A DNA stretch of 64,000 nt from Verrucomicrobiaceae bacterium (GCA_024232965.1 JACKQF010000001.1:868001-932000); one strand, 5' to 3'; counted from the stretch's first letter, positions 17,993 to 28,332 are shown. A program made the numbers and translations. The notes: generated by a model from the sequence alone, not told the origin.

Positions 17993-20325
17993 GCCATCGC
18001 ATCTACCGTCCTGCGTTTCGGGCGTTCGCTTTGGCCCCAATCATCGCAGCGACAAATCTGTTCCAGTTCTTCCAAATGCCCATGATCGCAGCCACACCCG
18101 CCACACCCTTTCAAGCGAGCCCTCAGGATCCGAGTATGCTCACCCTGGATCGAATCTTTGCTGACAACGAGTTCAAGGAACGTGCCGCAGGCGAATTCAA
18201 GTGGAGCAAACTCACTGCGTCCTACTTCACCCTCGAATCCACTCAGGCTGACGGCAAGCGTCAAGATTTAGTGCGTGTCGATGCTGCGATGGGCAACAAA
18301 AAGGTCATCGTGCCTGCCAGCGAACTCGTGCCGAAAGGAGCGGAGGACTCCCTGAAAGTGGAGGCTTTCGAATTCTCTGCAGACGAGTCCACGCTTCTCA
18401 TCTATACCAACAGCAAACGCGTTTGGCGACGCAACACACGCGGCGACTACTGGGTGCTTGAGATTGGCAAGCTCGGTTCCTTGCGACAACTCGGCGGCGA
18501 CGCGGAACCTTCCACGCTCATGTTCGCCAAGTTTTCACCCGATGGCACACGCGTCGGCTACGTTTGCGAGAATAACATTTATGTCCAAGAGTTGACCGGG
18601 ATGAAGATCACCTCCGTGACCACGGATGGCTCGCCCACGATCATCAACGGCACCTCGGACTGGGTGAATGAGGAGGAGCTTCAGATTCGCGATGCCTTTC
18701 GTTGGAGCCCCGATGGCCGCACCATCGCGTTTTGGCAGTTCGACACGAGCGGCGTGCGCCAGTTTCTTCTCATCAACAACACGGACGACACTTATCCGAA
18801 GATCACCTCCTTTCCTTATCCAAAAGTGGGTGAAACCAATTCCGCCACACGGATTGGTGTGATCAGCGCTGTTGGAGGCGGAGTGCGCTGGCTCGATTTA
18901 CCGGGTGATCCACGCGAGCACTACATTCCGCACGCTGAGTGGACCCCAGACGGGACGCATATCCTCGTGCAGCAACTCAACCGTCTGCAGAACACGAATC
19001 GCGTACTGCTCGCTGATGCCGACGACGGAACGGTGCTGACAGCGCTCATTGAGACTGACGCGGCCTGGCTGGAGAATGAGAATCCCGTCCGCTGGATCGC
19101 TGGTGGCGAGAAGTTTCTCTGGCTAAGCGAGCGCGATGGCTGGCGGCAGGCCTATCTCGCTGGCACGGATGGGAAGAGCTTTGATCGCATCACTGGCGGT
19201 GATTTTGACGTCATCCACATCGAGGCCGAGGATGAAAAGAATGGCTGGCTGTACTTTTCCGCCTCGCCGGCGAATCCCACGCAACACTATCTCTATCGCC
19301 AGCCGCTCAGTGGCGGTAAACCCGAGAGATTGTCGCCGGTCTCACAGCCGGGATGGCACAGCTACGAGTTTTCGCCCGATGCTCAGTGGGCGATGCACAC
19401 ATACTCCACCTTCTCTCAGCCGCCGGTGGTCGAACTCATCCAGGTTTCCGATCACAAGGTTGTGCGAGTACTGGAGGACAATCAGATGCTCCGTGGGAAA
19501 CTGGCAGCACTCAAGCAGCCCACCGCTGAACTTTTGAAGTTGGATATCGGCGATGGTGTTTTGCTTGATGCGTGGAGCATCAAACCTCCAGGCTTGAATC
19601 CCTCCATAACGCATCCGCTACTGATCCACGTGTATGGCGAACCGGCGAGCCAAACTGTGCGAGACAAGTGGCCGGGAGAGAGAGGCATGTGGCATTGGAT
19701 GCTGGCGCAGCAGGGCTACATCGTCGCAAGCATCGAAAATCGCGGCACACCAGTTCCGCGCGGACGGACCTGGCGCAAGATGGCTTTTCGCCAGATTGGC
19801 ATCCTCGCAGCACAAGATCAAGCAGAGGGTGTTCGGGCTTTGCTCAAACGCTGGCCTTACGCGGATCCCGCTCGGATCGGCGTGTGGGGCTGGAGCGGCG
19901 GCGGCAGCATGAGTCTCAATGCCATCTTCCGTTACCCAGACTTGTATTCCACCGCCATCGCCGTGGCACCGAATGCTAGCCAATTGCTCTACGACACGAT
20001 TTATCAGGAGCGCTACATGGGCCTGCCAACGGACAACGCCGAGAACTATCGTCTTGGATCGCCGATCACTCACGCGAGCCATCTCCAGGGCAACCTTTTG
20101 CTCATCCACGGCACCGGTGATGACAATGGTCACTACCAGGGCACGGAGTTGCTGATGAATGAACTCATCAAGCATAACAAGCACTTTATGGCAGTGCCTT
20201 ATCCGAACCGCAGCCATGCCATCTCGGAGGGGGCAAACACCGTGCGTCATTTCCACGGCACGATCACCCGCTACCTTCACGAGCACCTGCCCGTCAATCC
20301 CGACCGCACCACAAAAGCACCATGA
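17989..20325 (+). CDS. Dipeptidyl peptidase IV-like S9 serine peptidase
   Basis: A 778-residue exported S9B peptidase releasing Xaa-Pro (or Xaa-Ala) dipeptides from N-termini. The hallmark N-terminus-binding double Glu is in DWVNEEEL (residues 224-231). The catalytic triad is Ser636 (GWSGGG, where DPP IV usually has GWSYGG), Asp712 (GTGDDNGH) and His743 (NRSHAI). An eight-bladed propeller fills residues about 90-500. It is sandwiched between the propeller protein and an Xaa-Pro M24 peptidase with 4-base overlaps at both ends, indicating stoichiometric expression. Together with the M24 enzyme it would break proline-rich peptides down to amino acids. Confidence 0.92.
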   Translation: MSHRIYRPAFRAFALAPIIAATNLFQFFQMPMIAATPATPFQASPQDPSMLTLDRIFADNEFKERAAGEFKWSKLTASYFTLESTQADGKRQDLVRVDAAMGNKKVIVPASELVPKGAEDSLKVEAFEFSADESTLLIYTNSKRVWRRNTRGDYWVLEIGKLGSLRQLGGDAEPSTLMFAKFSPDGTRVGYVCENNIYVQELTGMKITSVTTDGSPTIINGTSDWVNEEELQIRDAFRWSPDGRTIAFWQFDTSGVRQFLLINNTDDTYPKITSFPYPKVGETNSATRIGVISAVGGGVRWLDLPGDPREHYIPHAEWTPDGTHILVQQLNRLQNTNRVLLADADDGTVLTALIETDAAWLENENPVRWIAGGEKFLWLSERDGWRQAYLAGTDGKSFDRITGGDFDVIHIEAEDEKNGWLYFSASPANPTQHYLYRQPLSGGKPERLSPVSQPGWHSYEFSPDAQWAMHTYSTFSQPPVVELIQVSDHKVVRVLEDNQMLRGKLAALKQPTAELLKLDIGDGVLLDAWSIKPPGLNPSITHPLLIHVYGEPASQTVRDKWPGERGMWHWMLAQQGYIVASIENRGTPVPRGRTWRKMAFRQIGILAAQDQAEGVRALLKRWPYADPARIGVWGWSGGGSMSLNAIFRYPDLYSTAIAVAPNASQLLYDTIYQERYMGLPTDNAENYRLGSPITHASHLQGNLLLIHGTGDDNGHYQGTELLMNELIKHNKHFMAVPYPNRSHAISEGANTVRHFHGTITRYLHEHLPVNPDRTTKAP

Positions 20326-21491
20326 ATCTTGAAGCCATCCAACACGAACTCAGCAGTGCCGGCCTAGACGGCTGGCTTTTCTTCGACCATCATCTCCGAG
20401 ATCCACTTGCCTATCGCGTGCTGGGTCTTCCCGAGCAGGGCCATGTGTCGCGCCGCTGGTACTATTTCATTCCAGCGAAAGGGGAGCCGCGCGGCCTAGT
20501 TCATCGCGTCGAGCCACACCAGCTTGATGCGCTGCCCGGCGAAAAAATCTTCTATGCCCGCTGGCAGGAGCAGGAGCCTGGACTTCGCGAATTACTCGGT
20601 GCTGCGCGCAGGGTGGCGATGCAGTACTCTCCTCGATGCGCGGTGCCCTACGTCGCCAATGTGGACGCGGGCACCTTGGAGCTCATCCGTGACCTCGGTA
20701 TCGAGGTCGTCAGTTCGGCGGAGTTGATTCAGATCTTCGAGGCCAAATGGACGCCGGCGCAGCTCGATCTGCATCTCGAAGCCGGGCGTCGGGTGGACCG
20801 CATTCGCGAGGAGGCCTTTGACTTCATCAAGACCTCAACGCGCGGCGGACAATCCATCGACGAATACGGCGTGCAGCAGTTCGTGATGCAGCGCTTCAAA
20901 GAGGCGGGCATGGTCACCAATCACCCGCCCATCGTCGGCGCAAATGTGAATGCCTCGGATTCGCATTATGCACCGCCCGCGCAAGGCAGCGCGCCGATTC
21001 GCCGTGGCGATCTGGTGCTCTTAGATCTCTGGGCCAAGCTGGATGTGCCTGATGGCGTCTATTACGACATCACCTGGATGGCCTTCTGCGGCGATGAAGT
21101 GCCCGCGCCGATGCGTGATGCCTTCGCCACTGTCGTCGCCGCCCGTGACGCAGGCATCCGGTTCGTGCAAGATGCGATGACCGCCGGGCGCACGATTCGC
21201 GGCTTTGAAGTGGATGACGCGGTGCGGGGCTGCATCGAATCACGCGGCATGGGATCGTTCATTCGGCACCGCACTGGCCACAGCATTGGCCGCGAAGTTC
21301 ACGGTGTCGGCGCAAACATGGACAACTATGAGACCCACGACGACCGCCGCATCATCCCATGGACCTGCTTCTCCATCGAGCCCGCGCTTTATCTTCCCGA
21401 GTTCGGAGTTCGCACCGAAATCAATCTCTTTGTCGAGGATCAGGGTGCGCGTGTGACCGGATTGATTCAGAACGACTTCGTCACTTTATGA
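20322..21491 (+). CDS. M24-family Xaa-Pro peptidase
   Basis: A 389-residue pita-bread-fold metallopeptidase without a signal peptide, so probably cytoplasmic. All five metal ligands are visible: Asp in LLDLWAK, Asp in YYDITW, His in RTGHSIGREVHG, Glu in SIEPALY and Glu in RTEINLF. The N-terminal creatinase-like domain (about residues 1-150) is present, typical of aminopeptidase P and prolidase. It would split Xaa-Pro dipeptides or N-terminal Xaa-Pro bonds, the products made by the DPP IV-like enzyme just upstream. It overlaps its neighbours at both ends (ATGA). Confidence 0.9.
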   Translation: MNLEAIQHELSSAGLDGWLFFDHHLRDPLAYRVLGLPEQGHVSRRWYYFIPAKGEPRGLVHRVEPHQLDALPGEKIFYARWQEQEPGLRELLGAARRVAMQYSPRCAVPYVANVDAGTLELIRDLGIEVVSSAELIQIFEAKWTPAQLDLHLEAGRRVDRIREEAFDFIKTSTRGGQSIDEYGVQQFVMQRFKEAGMVTNHPPIVGANVNASDSHYAPPAQGSAPIRRGDLVLLDLWAKLDVPDGVYYDITWMAFCGDEVPAPMRDAFATVVAARDAGIRFVQDAMTAGRTIRGFEVDDAVRGCIESRGMGSFIRHRTGHSIGREVHGVGANMDNYETHDDRRIIPWTCFSIEPALYLPEFGVRTEINLFVEDQGARVTGLIQNDFVTL

Positions 21492-23521
21492 TCGCACGTC
21501 TCCTACCACGCTTATTCAGGCACAGCTTGATGCTCCTGCCGCTCGTAGGCGTTGCAGCGCCACAGCCTAACATCGTCGTCATCATGGCCGATGATCTCGG
21601 CTGGCGGGACCTGCATGGTTACGGCAACGATCAAGTCGACACCCCACACCTGGATCAGCTTGCGAAGGATGGGATGAAGTTCACCCAGGCTTACGCGGCG
21701 GCCCCGGTGTGCACCCCGACACGCGCCGCCATGATGACGGGTCAATCTCCCGCCAGACTGGGTATCACGAACCACGCTCCCGGAAATCCGGATGGATTCG
21801 CTCTGCCCGGTTCAAATTTGCAGGAACCGCAAACGGTCCGTCATCTGGCGCTTTCCTACACCACCATTGCTGAACGTCTTGCCAGTGCTGGCTACGCTAC
21901 GGCTCACATCGGCAAATGGCACCTTTCTCATGCGAATCCTTCCAGTAAGGATGGCGTCACCGAGCCAGACCTGCGCCCCGAGCATCAGGGATTTTCTCTG
22001 AATGTCGGCGGTTGCCACATGGGTGGGCCGCCCAGCTACTTTGCGCCCTACCGCATCCCGACGCTCAAAGATGGTCCACCGGGTGAATACCTGCCCGAGC
22101 GGCTCTCGGATGAGGCCATCCAATTCGTCCAAGCACATCGTGACGGCCCCTTCTTTCTGAACTGGTGGCCCTACGATGTCCATTACCCCATGCAGGCCAG
22201 GGACGCACTGATTGCCAAATATCGGCAGCGCAAAGGCCTCAAAGATCCAGTCTATGCAGCAATGATTGAGGCGATGGACGCTGCCATCGGCCGCTTCCTC
22301 AGAGCGCTCGATGAGGCGGGCTTGCGTGACAACACGCTCGTTCTCTTCACCTCAGACAACGGCGGTTACAATGGCGATAATAGACCCCTGCGTGGCCTGA
22401 AAGGCATGCTTACCGAAGGCGGCATCCGTGTGCCATGGATCGTACGTTGGCCCGGCCGCGTGCGACCCGGGGTCACCTGTGACACACCGATCATCAGCAC
22501 GGATTGCTATCCCACCCTTCTCGATGCCGCAGGCTTGCCGCCCACACCCAATCATCCCTTGGATGGCAAAAGCTTGATGCCCGTGCTCAAAGAGACTGGC
22601 GAACTCGGTCGTGATACTCTGTTTTTCCATTACCCGAATTACGCCTTCCACAAATTGAACCGTCTCGGCAGCGCCCTTCGCGAAGGAGATTTCAAACTTA
22701 TCCACTACTACGACACTGACGAACTCGCACTCTACGATCTGGGCCAGGACATCGGCGAAACCAAGAACCTCGCCAGCAAATCCCCCGAACTCGCCCAACG
22801 ACTCGCTGCCAAACTTGATGCTTGGCTTCGGGACACCGGCGCTCGTTTGCCGGTGTCTCGCGCAAAGATCGAATACGAGAAGCGAGCCATCAATGGCTGG
22901 AATGTGTATCTCAGCAAGAAGCTCCGGGAAAAGCAGTCTGCCGTCACGGAGCGTGCTCTAAAGTTTCTTGCGGTTCAACTCGCCGAAATCATCCGCGAGG
23001 TGCCCGTCGCAGCCGTGACTGAATTGCAAAAGGTGCCTCTCTACTTCAATCCTGAGTATCCAGGTGTTCGTCCTCGGGCCGAGTATCACCCTGATGCGGA
23101 TTGGCTGCGTGAGAATGGTCGTGATCCTGGGATGGCCAAGGCCGTCGAGTTCACGAATGCCGCCATTTTTGAGCGAGAGGTAAGCCGCATGCCCAACTTC
23201 GCCCTTCATGAGCTCGCCCACGCCTACCACCACCGGGTGTTGCGTCTGAGCTTCGCCAACCCGCAGGTTCGCGCTGCATACCAGAAGGCCAAGGCCAGCG
23301 GCAAGTATGACTCGGTGCAACGCCGCCTCGGAAACGGATATCCGGAGACCAAAGAACGCGCCTATGCCATGACGAATCCCCAAGAATACTTTGCTGAGAC
23401 CAGTGAGGCCTTTTTCTCTACCAATGACTTCTTTCCCTTCACCCGGGACGAGTTGAAACAATACGATCAAGAGATGTTTTCCTTGCTGCGTGAGCTTTGG
23501 AAAACAGAAGCCAACCCGTGA
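21488..23521 (+). CDS. Sulfatase fused to C-terminal HELAH metallopeptidase-like domain
   Basis: A 677-residue secreted protein. Residues about 25-455 are a type I arylsulfatase with formylglycine site Cys75 (VCTPTR), VIMADDLGW metal motif and TSDNGG. Residues about 460-677 are a separate domain with a gluzincin-like motif, LHELAHAYHH, and a downstream Glu in NPQEYFAE that could be the third zinc ligand. Closely similar sequence forms the C-terminal half of the protein at 41018-42766. The fusion suggests removal of sulfate groups and cleavage of the protein core by one polypeptide. The start overlaps the M24 stop (ATGA). Confidence 0.87.
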   Translation: MIARLLPRLFRHSLMLLPLVGVAAPQPNIVVIMADDLGWRDLHGYGNDQVDTPHLDQLAKDGMKFTQAYAAAPVCTPTRAAMMTGQSPARLGITNHAPGNPDGFALPGSNLQEPQTVRHLALSYTTIAERLASAGYATAHIGKWHLSHANPSSKDGVTEPDLRPEHQGFSLNVGGCHMGGPPSYFAPYRIPTLKDGPPGEYLPERLSDEAIQFVQAHRDGPFFLNWWPYDVHYPMQARDALIAKYRQRKGLKDPVYAAMIEAMDAAIGRFLRALDEAGLRDNTLVLFTSDNGGYNGDNRPLRGLKGMLTEGGIRVPWIVRWPGRVRPGVTCDTPIISTDCYPTLLDAAGLPPTPNHPLDGKSLMPVLKETGELGRDTLFFHYPNYAFHKLNRLGSALREGDFKLIHYYDTDELALYDLGQDIGETKNLASKSPELAQRLAAKLDAWLRDTGARLPVSRAKIEYEKRAINGWNVYLSKKLREKQSAVTERALKFLAVQLAEIIREVPVAAVTELQKVPLYFNPEYPGVRPRAEYHPDADWLRENGRDPGMAKAVEFTNAAIFEREVSRMPNFALHELAHAYHHRVLRLSFANPQVRAAYQKAKASGKYDSVQRRLGNGYPETKERAYAMTNPQEYFAETSEAFFSTNDFFPFTRDELKQYDQEMFSLLRELWKTEANP

Positions 23522-26500
23522 TGGCTTCCCAGTCATCCATCATCATGAAAATACTTCTCCCACTCTTCATCTTGGCTCTGGCAGCACCGCTGCACTCCAA
23601 ACCTATTCGCGTCTTCATCTTCGCAGGACAGTCGAACATGGTGGGCACGCACTCGAAGGTGAAGGACATCAACCGCTTTCCTCCGTTTGCGGGGCTCGAT
23701 CAGCCGCAGCCGAAGGTTTTGTTTTCTTACAAGCTTGGGCGTGAAAACATGGAGACCTCGGAAGGATGGATTCCGATGCAGCCAACTCGTGACTACTTCG
23801 GGCCAGAGCTGAGCTTTGCCAAAAAGGTGTCGCAGAGCATCGATGCACCCATCGCGGTGATCAAAGTGGCTGCGGGCGGCACCACTTTGGGAAAGGATTG
23901 GAATCCGGACACACCGGACGGCTTCAAACTTTATCCGCTGGCGCTTGAGCATGTGCGTGCGTCACTGGCCGAACTGGATCGAAAGCAGATCGAGTATCGA
24001 ATCGAGGGCTTCGTGTGGCATCAGGGGGAGAACGACATGTTCGACAAGGCATTCAAGCCGGCCTACGCGGCGAACTTGAAGAACTTCATCGCCTGCTGGC
24101 GTCGCGATTTGAAGCTGCCGAATCTGCGCTTCTACCTTGGCGAGCTTTGCACGAAGACAATCTGGGGCATGGACAACCGCGACAACATGCTCGCCATCCG
24201 CACGGCGCAAAAGGCGGTCGCAGAGGCAGATCCGCTCGTGGACTACGTGCCCACCAATCACGACGCGGTGGAGATCGGCGGCGAGGCGGGGCTGCACTAC
24301 CACTACGGCACGCTCGGGCAGCTCGAGCACGGCGTGAATCATGCGGACGCGTATCTGCGCACGCTCGGCATCGAAACGGGCCGCGACAGGCCGCTCAAAG
24401 CCTGGCCGTATGCCAAAGGCAGCCCGGTAAAACTCTTCGTCCTCGCCGGACATCGCAACATGGAGGGCGAGCGTGCCTTCCAACAAGAACTCGGCTCTGC
24501 GGCGAGTGGTAATTCGCAAATCGCTTTCAAATACAGTCTCGGCGGCGGTTTCAAGATTTCGAGGGGCTGGGAGCCACTCGGGCCTGCGGGCTCTTACGAC
24601 ACGTTTGGCCCGGAGTTGAGCTTTGCGAAGACGTTGCGAGCGACGGCGAAGGGCAACATCGCCATCGCGAAGTTCACGCACAGCGGCACGCAGATCAATG
24701 ACTGGACGCCTGAGGGCACGACGGCCAAGGACATGCATGTTTATCCGGCTTTCATCGCTTTTGTTCGCAACGCGATTCAGGACTTAAAAGATAAAGGTCA
24801 CACCGTGGAACTGGCGGGCGTCTTTTATCACGCGGGCGAGAATGACATGGCCTTCGGACCCTATCGTAAACAGGCCGCGAAGTGGCTGCAATCGACCGTT
24901 GCACGGAGTCGCCAGGATTTGGCGATGCCATCATTGAAGTGGTTTGTGAGCCAGCAACCGCCGCCGGATCAAAAGGGGCTCAACCAGCTCGACATCACCG
25001 CCGATCTCGCGGCCCTCGCAGCGGCTGACAAGGCCTTCATTCACATCAAAGCCTTCGATTTACCGCCACAACGCGAGAAGCTCGTGCTCGACACGGCGGG
25101 CGTGTTGAAGCTCGGCGAGGTGCTGGCGCAGAGCTTTCTGCAGGGACCTACTGCGAAGCCATCGGCTGAAGTTACCGAGGGCGAGATGGCCGGCTACCTG
25201 TTCGGTCCTAATGAGAAAGTGCCTGAGGAGTTCCATGGCGGCTTTTCGCTCTATGCCGCCGCTTGGCCGCTGGTGGAGACGTATCCCGGTCACAAATTCC
25301 AAACCGGACTCTGCGGCACCTGGATGCATCCGCAATGGGCGGATGCAGAGAAGCCGACCGAAAAATGCTACACCGACATCGAAGGCGGACTTGGCTGGTG
25401 GCGCGACACGCATTTTCCCACGACAGCGCCCAAGTTCATCATGGGCGGTGTAGGGCCAAACTTTTCGTTCATTGCGAATGGTCCCGGCTACGGCAGAGGC
25501 ACCTGGGAGCAACCGAAAGGCCAGTATGGCGTCGCGCAGCTCAGTCCGTGGCTGTTGTTCCCGCTCGATGGCTTGAATCTCAAGCAGGGCACCAGCGGAG
25601 AACTCTTTGGTTACGGCTATCTGCCCTTGCCGCTGACCAATCCGAAGACCACCACCGCCGGCAAGAACGTGCCCACCGGGAACCACTGCTGGACGCTGTT
25701 TCTCAGCACGGCGAACTTCAAAGGACCCGCGACCTTCTTCACGCCTTACTTTTGGTCACAGGCGACGGTTGATCATCCCGAGTGGGCCGGATTGCTGCTC
25801 GATTCGCGACCCGCCGGACCCAACAAAGCCATCCAGATGGAGACGCAGCACGTTCCGGCCATTTTGACCAAGGATGCCGCTGGCAAAGGCTTCGCGCGTG
25901 TCGCGCCGACTTCGTTCCCCATCGGACCTGATGGCACTTCCACTGTGTTGCATCGACTCACTGCCTACAAGAAAGCGGCTTTGTGGGATGACGTGCAGCG
26001 CTGGTTCGACGGCGGTCCTCCTGCCGATGGCGCGATCAAAGCGAATGCCTCCGCCGTTCACAAATTCCGCGAGGGCGGCGGATCAAACTGGAGCATCTAT
26101 CCGCCGGGAACAAAGCGAGAGGACAAGGTGCCGCTCGACTGGAAGTCATTCGCCACATCGTTCACGCCAAATCCAATCACGTTCGCCTACAAGTGGAATG
26201 AGCAACTGACGCGCAAGAACGGCTCGCTCGTCACCCTGCCTGAATACTACTCGCTAGGCGCGGACGGCAAGAAGCCGCGATGGAACGTTCTCGCCTCAAA
26301 CAACGTGCCAGCCGACATCGGTCTCAAGCAGCACCGTTTCGAACGCGCCGAGGAACAGCCGCAGGAGCCGCGCACCACGCCGGAGGACGCCTCAAGCTGT
26401 TGGAAAAAACCTGGGCCCGTAGCTGGACCGTTCAAGGCCAAGCTCGGCGATGGAAGTGTGGTGACCTACTACTGGTATCGCTTTGCCGACCAACCCGCGA

Positions 26501-26712
26501 TGCTTAATGCAGATCTCACCGACGACGAGCGCGAGCATGTGCAGGTACGTGTCGAAAAACTGCATCGCGCCTGGACCAAAGACCGCGACTACCTCACACC
26601 GCCCGATGCAGGCACCCTCGCCTCCATCGATCCCGCTTTGATCCTCACGCCACCGAAGGGCCTTGAGATTGGCTATGTGCCGATCGCTACTCGACAGGAG
26701 TTGGAGGATTGA
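23521..26712 (+). CDS. Tandem SASA esterase-like protein with large C-terminal domain of unknown function
   Basis: About 1063 residues with a signal peptide. The first SASA domain keeps the Ser motif (FAGQSNMVG). A second SASA-like domain begins near residue 300 with LAGHRNMEG, in which the nucleophile Ser is replaced by Arg, so it is probably inactive and may act in binding. The C-terminal half (from about residue 560) is Trp/Gly-rich, contains CGTWMHPQW and PGYGRGTWEQ, and matches no family I recognise. The ATG at 23521 overlaps the sulfatase stop (TGATG); ATG 23545 is an alternative. Likely acts on acetylated glycans. Confidence 0.75.
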   Translation: MASQSSIIMKILLPLFILALAAPLHSKPIRVFIFAGQSNMVGTHSKVKDINRFPPFAGLDQPQPKVLFSYKLGRENMETSEGWIPMQPTRDYFGPELSFAKKVSQSIDAPIAVIKVAAGGTTLGKDWNPDTPDGFKLYPLALEHVRASLAELDRKQIEYRIEGFVWHQGENDMFDKAFKPAYAANLKNFIACWRRDLKLPNLRFYLGELCTKTIWGMDNRDNMLAIRTAQKAVAEADPLVDYVPTNHDAVEIGGEAGLHYHYGTLGQLEHGVNHADAYLRTLGIETGRDRPLKAWPYAKGSPVKLFVLAGHRNMEGERAFQQELGSAASGNSQIAFKYSLGGGFKISRGWEPLGPAGSYDTFGPELSFAKTLRATAKGNIAIAKFTHSGTQINDWTPEGTTAKDMHVYPAFIAFVRNAIQDLKDKGHTVELAGVFYHAGENDMAFGPYRKQAAKWLQSTVARSRQDLAMPSLKWFVSQQPPPDQKGLNQLDITADLAALAAADKAFIHIKAFDLPPQREKLVLDTAGVLKLGEVLAQSFLQGPTAKPSAEVTEGEMAGYLFGPNEKVPEEFHGGFSLYAAAWPLVETYPGHKFQTGLCGTWMHPQWADAEKPTEKCYTDIEGGLGWWRDTHFPTTAPKFIMGGVGPNFSFIANGPGYGRGTWEQPKGQYGVAQLSPWLLFPLDGLNLKQGTSGELFGYGYLPLPLTNPKTTTAGKNVPTGNHCWTLFLSTANFKGPATFFTPYFWSQATVDHPEWAGLLLDSRPAGPNKAIQMETQHVPAILTKDAAGKGFARVAPTSFPIGPDGTSTVLHRLTAYKKAALWDDVQRWFDGGPPADGAIKANASAVHKFREGGGSNWSIYPPGTKREDKVPLDWKSFATSFTPNPITFAYKWNEQLTRKNGSLVTLPEYYSLGADGKKPRWNVLASNNVPADIGLKQHRFERAEEQPQEPRTTPEDASSCWKKPGPVAGPFKAKLGDGSVVTYYWYRFADQPAMLNADLTDDEREHVQVRVEKLHRAWTKDRDYLTPPDAGTLASIDPALILTPPKGLEIGYVPIATRQELED

Positions 26713-28332
26713 ATGGAAGACAGATCAATGAACGCTAGATGCCTTATGAAGTGGACCTCTTTTCTTGCTGCACTCATTTCATGCTCCGCGCTGCATGCCG
26801 CCGACGTGAGGCAGACACTCTTGTCCGCCACTGCCGCTGATTCGCAGACAAGAGTGTCTGTGTCACCTCCCAACATCGTCATCATCCTCGCGGATGATCT
26901 TGGGTATGGCGATGTGCGCTGCTACAACGATCAATCCAAGGTGTCCACGCCAAACATTGATCGTTTAGCGAGTGAGGGGATGCGGTTCATTGATGCACAC
27001 AGCGCGGCCACCGTCTGCACACCATCGCGCTACAGTCTCATGACTGGCCAGATGGCCTTCCGCGTGCCGAATGGTGGCACCGTCTTTACCGGTGCTGGCG
27101 GACCCTCTTTGATTGCTCCAGGTCGTCTAACGTTGCCAGCGATGTTGAAGGCACAAGGCTATGCCACCGCTGCCGTCGGCAAGTGGCATGTCGGCCTGAC
27201 CTTTCGCGATCAAGCTGGCGAAGCGATTCACAAGGGAGGCCTCGAGGACACCAAGCGCATTGATTTCTCTCGTCGCATCGAAGGCGGGCCGCTGGATCAC
27301 GGCTTCGACCGATTTTTTGGCACCGCTTGCTGTCCGGGGACCGACTGGTTGTATGCCTTCATTGATGGTGACCACATTCCCGTGCCACCTGCGGGCCCTA
27401 TTGACAAATCGCTGCTGCCCAAACACCCCTATGCGAATGATTGCCGCGGCGGCATCATCGCTCCTGACTTTCCCATCGAGGAAGTGGACTTGGTCTTCCT
27501 CAACAAAAGTCGCGAGTTCATGGAGCAGCACCAGAGAACCTCACCCGACAAGCCCTTCTTCCTCTACCACGCCACCCACGCCGTGCACCTGCCGTCCTTT
27601 GCTGCACCCGAATTCAAAAACAAAACCCAGTCCGGTCCACATGGCGATTTCATTCATGAACTCGATCACATCGTCGGCGAACTCGTGTCGATAGTCGAAA
27701 AGCTCGGCATCGCAGACAATACGATCATCCTCTTCTCCAGTGACAACGGACCTGAGACCACCAGCGTCGTCCACATGCGTGCGGATCATGGGCACGACGG
27801 TGCCAGACCCTGGCGCGGAGTGAAGCGTGACTCCTGGGAAGGCGGGCATCGCGTGCCCTTGATCGTCCGCTGGCCGGGTAAGGTGAAACCCGGCACCACC
27901 AGTTCGCAACTCACCAGCCTTACTGACGTCATGGCCACCGTCGCCGCGATCATCGGAGCGGAGTTGCCGCATGACGCTGCAGAAGACAGCTTCGACATGC
28001 TCCCTGCCTGGATCGGCGAGGACAAAGCTCCGATCCGGCCCTATCTGCTCGAACAGGCGTTCGCCGGGCAGCGCACGCTTTCGATTCGTCGCGGTCACTG
28101 GAAATACCTCGATCACACAGGTTCCGGTGGAAACAACTACGCCAAAGGCGAGCTCCAGCCCTATGCTCTCCCCGACACCGCACCGAATGCACCGGGCCAA
28201 CTCTACGATCTTGAAAACGATCCAGGAGAGACGGCGAATCTCTATCTCAAGCGCCCAAAGATCGCGGCCGAATTGAAAGCCCTGCTCGACAAGTCAAAAG
28301 CCGAAGGCCGTAGCACCCCCACACCTCCATGA
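26713..28332 (+). CDS. Arylsulfatase A-type sulfatase carrying an in-frame palindromic repeat
   Basis: A 539-residue secreted sulfatase. The formylglycine Cys102 is in VCTPSRYSLMTG; IILADDLGYGD and SSDNGPE supply metal and active-site residues. Immediately after the signal peptide (ending LHAAD) about 17 residues (34-50) are encoded by a palindromic repeat also found in two neighbouring genes, before the conserved PPNIVIILADD begins. It therefore lengthens the mature N-terminus without touching the fold. A GGAGG ribosome-binding site lies shortly before the ATG, which follows the previous stop directly. Its end overlaps the serine dehydratase start by 4 bases. Confidence 0.88.
   Translation: MEDRSMNARCLMKWTSFLAALISCSALHAADVRQTLLSATAADSQTRVSVSPPNIVIILADDLGYGDVRCYNDQSKVSTPNIDRLASEGMRFIDAHSAATVCTPSRYSLMTGQMAFRVPNGGTVFTGAGGPSLIAPGRLTLPAMLKAQGYATAAVGKWHVGLTFRDQAGEAIHKGGLEDTKRIDFSRRIEGGPLDHGFDRFFGTACCPGTDWLYAFIDGDHIPVPPAGPIDKSLLPKHPYANDCRGGIIAPDFPIEEVDLVFLNKSREFMEQHQRTSPDKPFFLYHATHAVHLPSFAAPEFKNKTQSGPHGDFIHELDHIVGELVSIVEKLGIADNTIILFSSDNGPETTSVVHMRADHGHDGARPWRGVKRDSWEGGHRVPLIVRWPGKVKPGTTSSQLTSLTDVMATVAAIIGAELPHDAAEDSFDMLPAWIGEDKAPIRPYLLEQAFAGQRTLSIRRGHWKYLDHTGSGGNNYAKGELQPYALPDTAPNAPGQLYDLENDPGETANLYLKRPKIAAELKALLDKSKAEGRSTPTPP
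26812..26860. repeat. Palindromic dispersed repeat, copy 1 (in sulfatase gene)
   Basis: Two inverted arms, CAGACACTCTTGTCCG (26812-26827) and CAGACAAGAGTGTCTG (26845-26860), pair at 15 of 16 positions around a 17-base loop. Each arm is itself a near-hairpin CAGACA-4-TGTCTG. The copy is read through in frame just behind the signal peptide of the sulfatase. Related copies lie at 28801-28864, 34494-34515 and 34756-34812. Confidence 0.8.
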
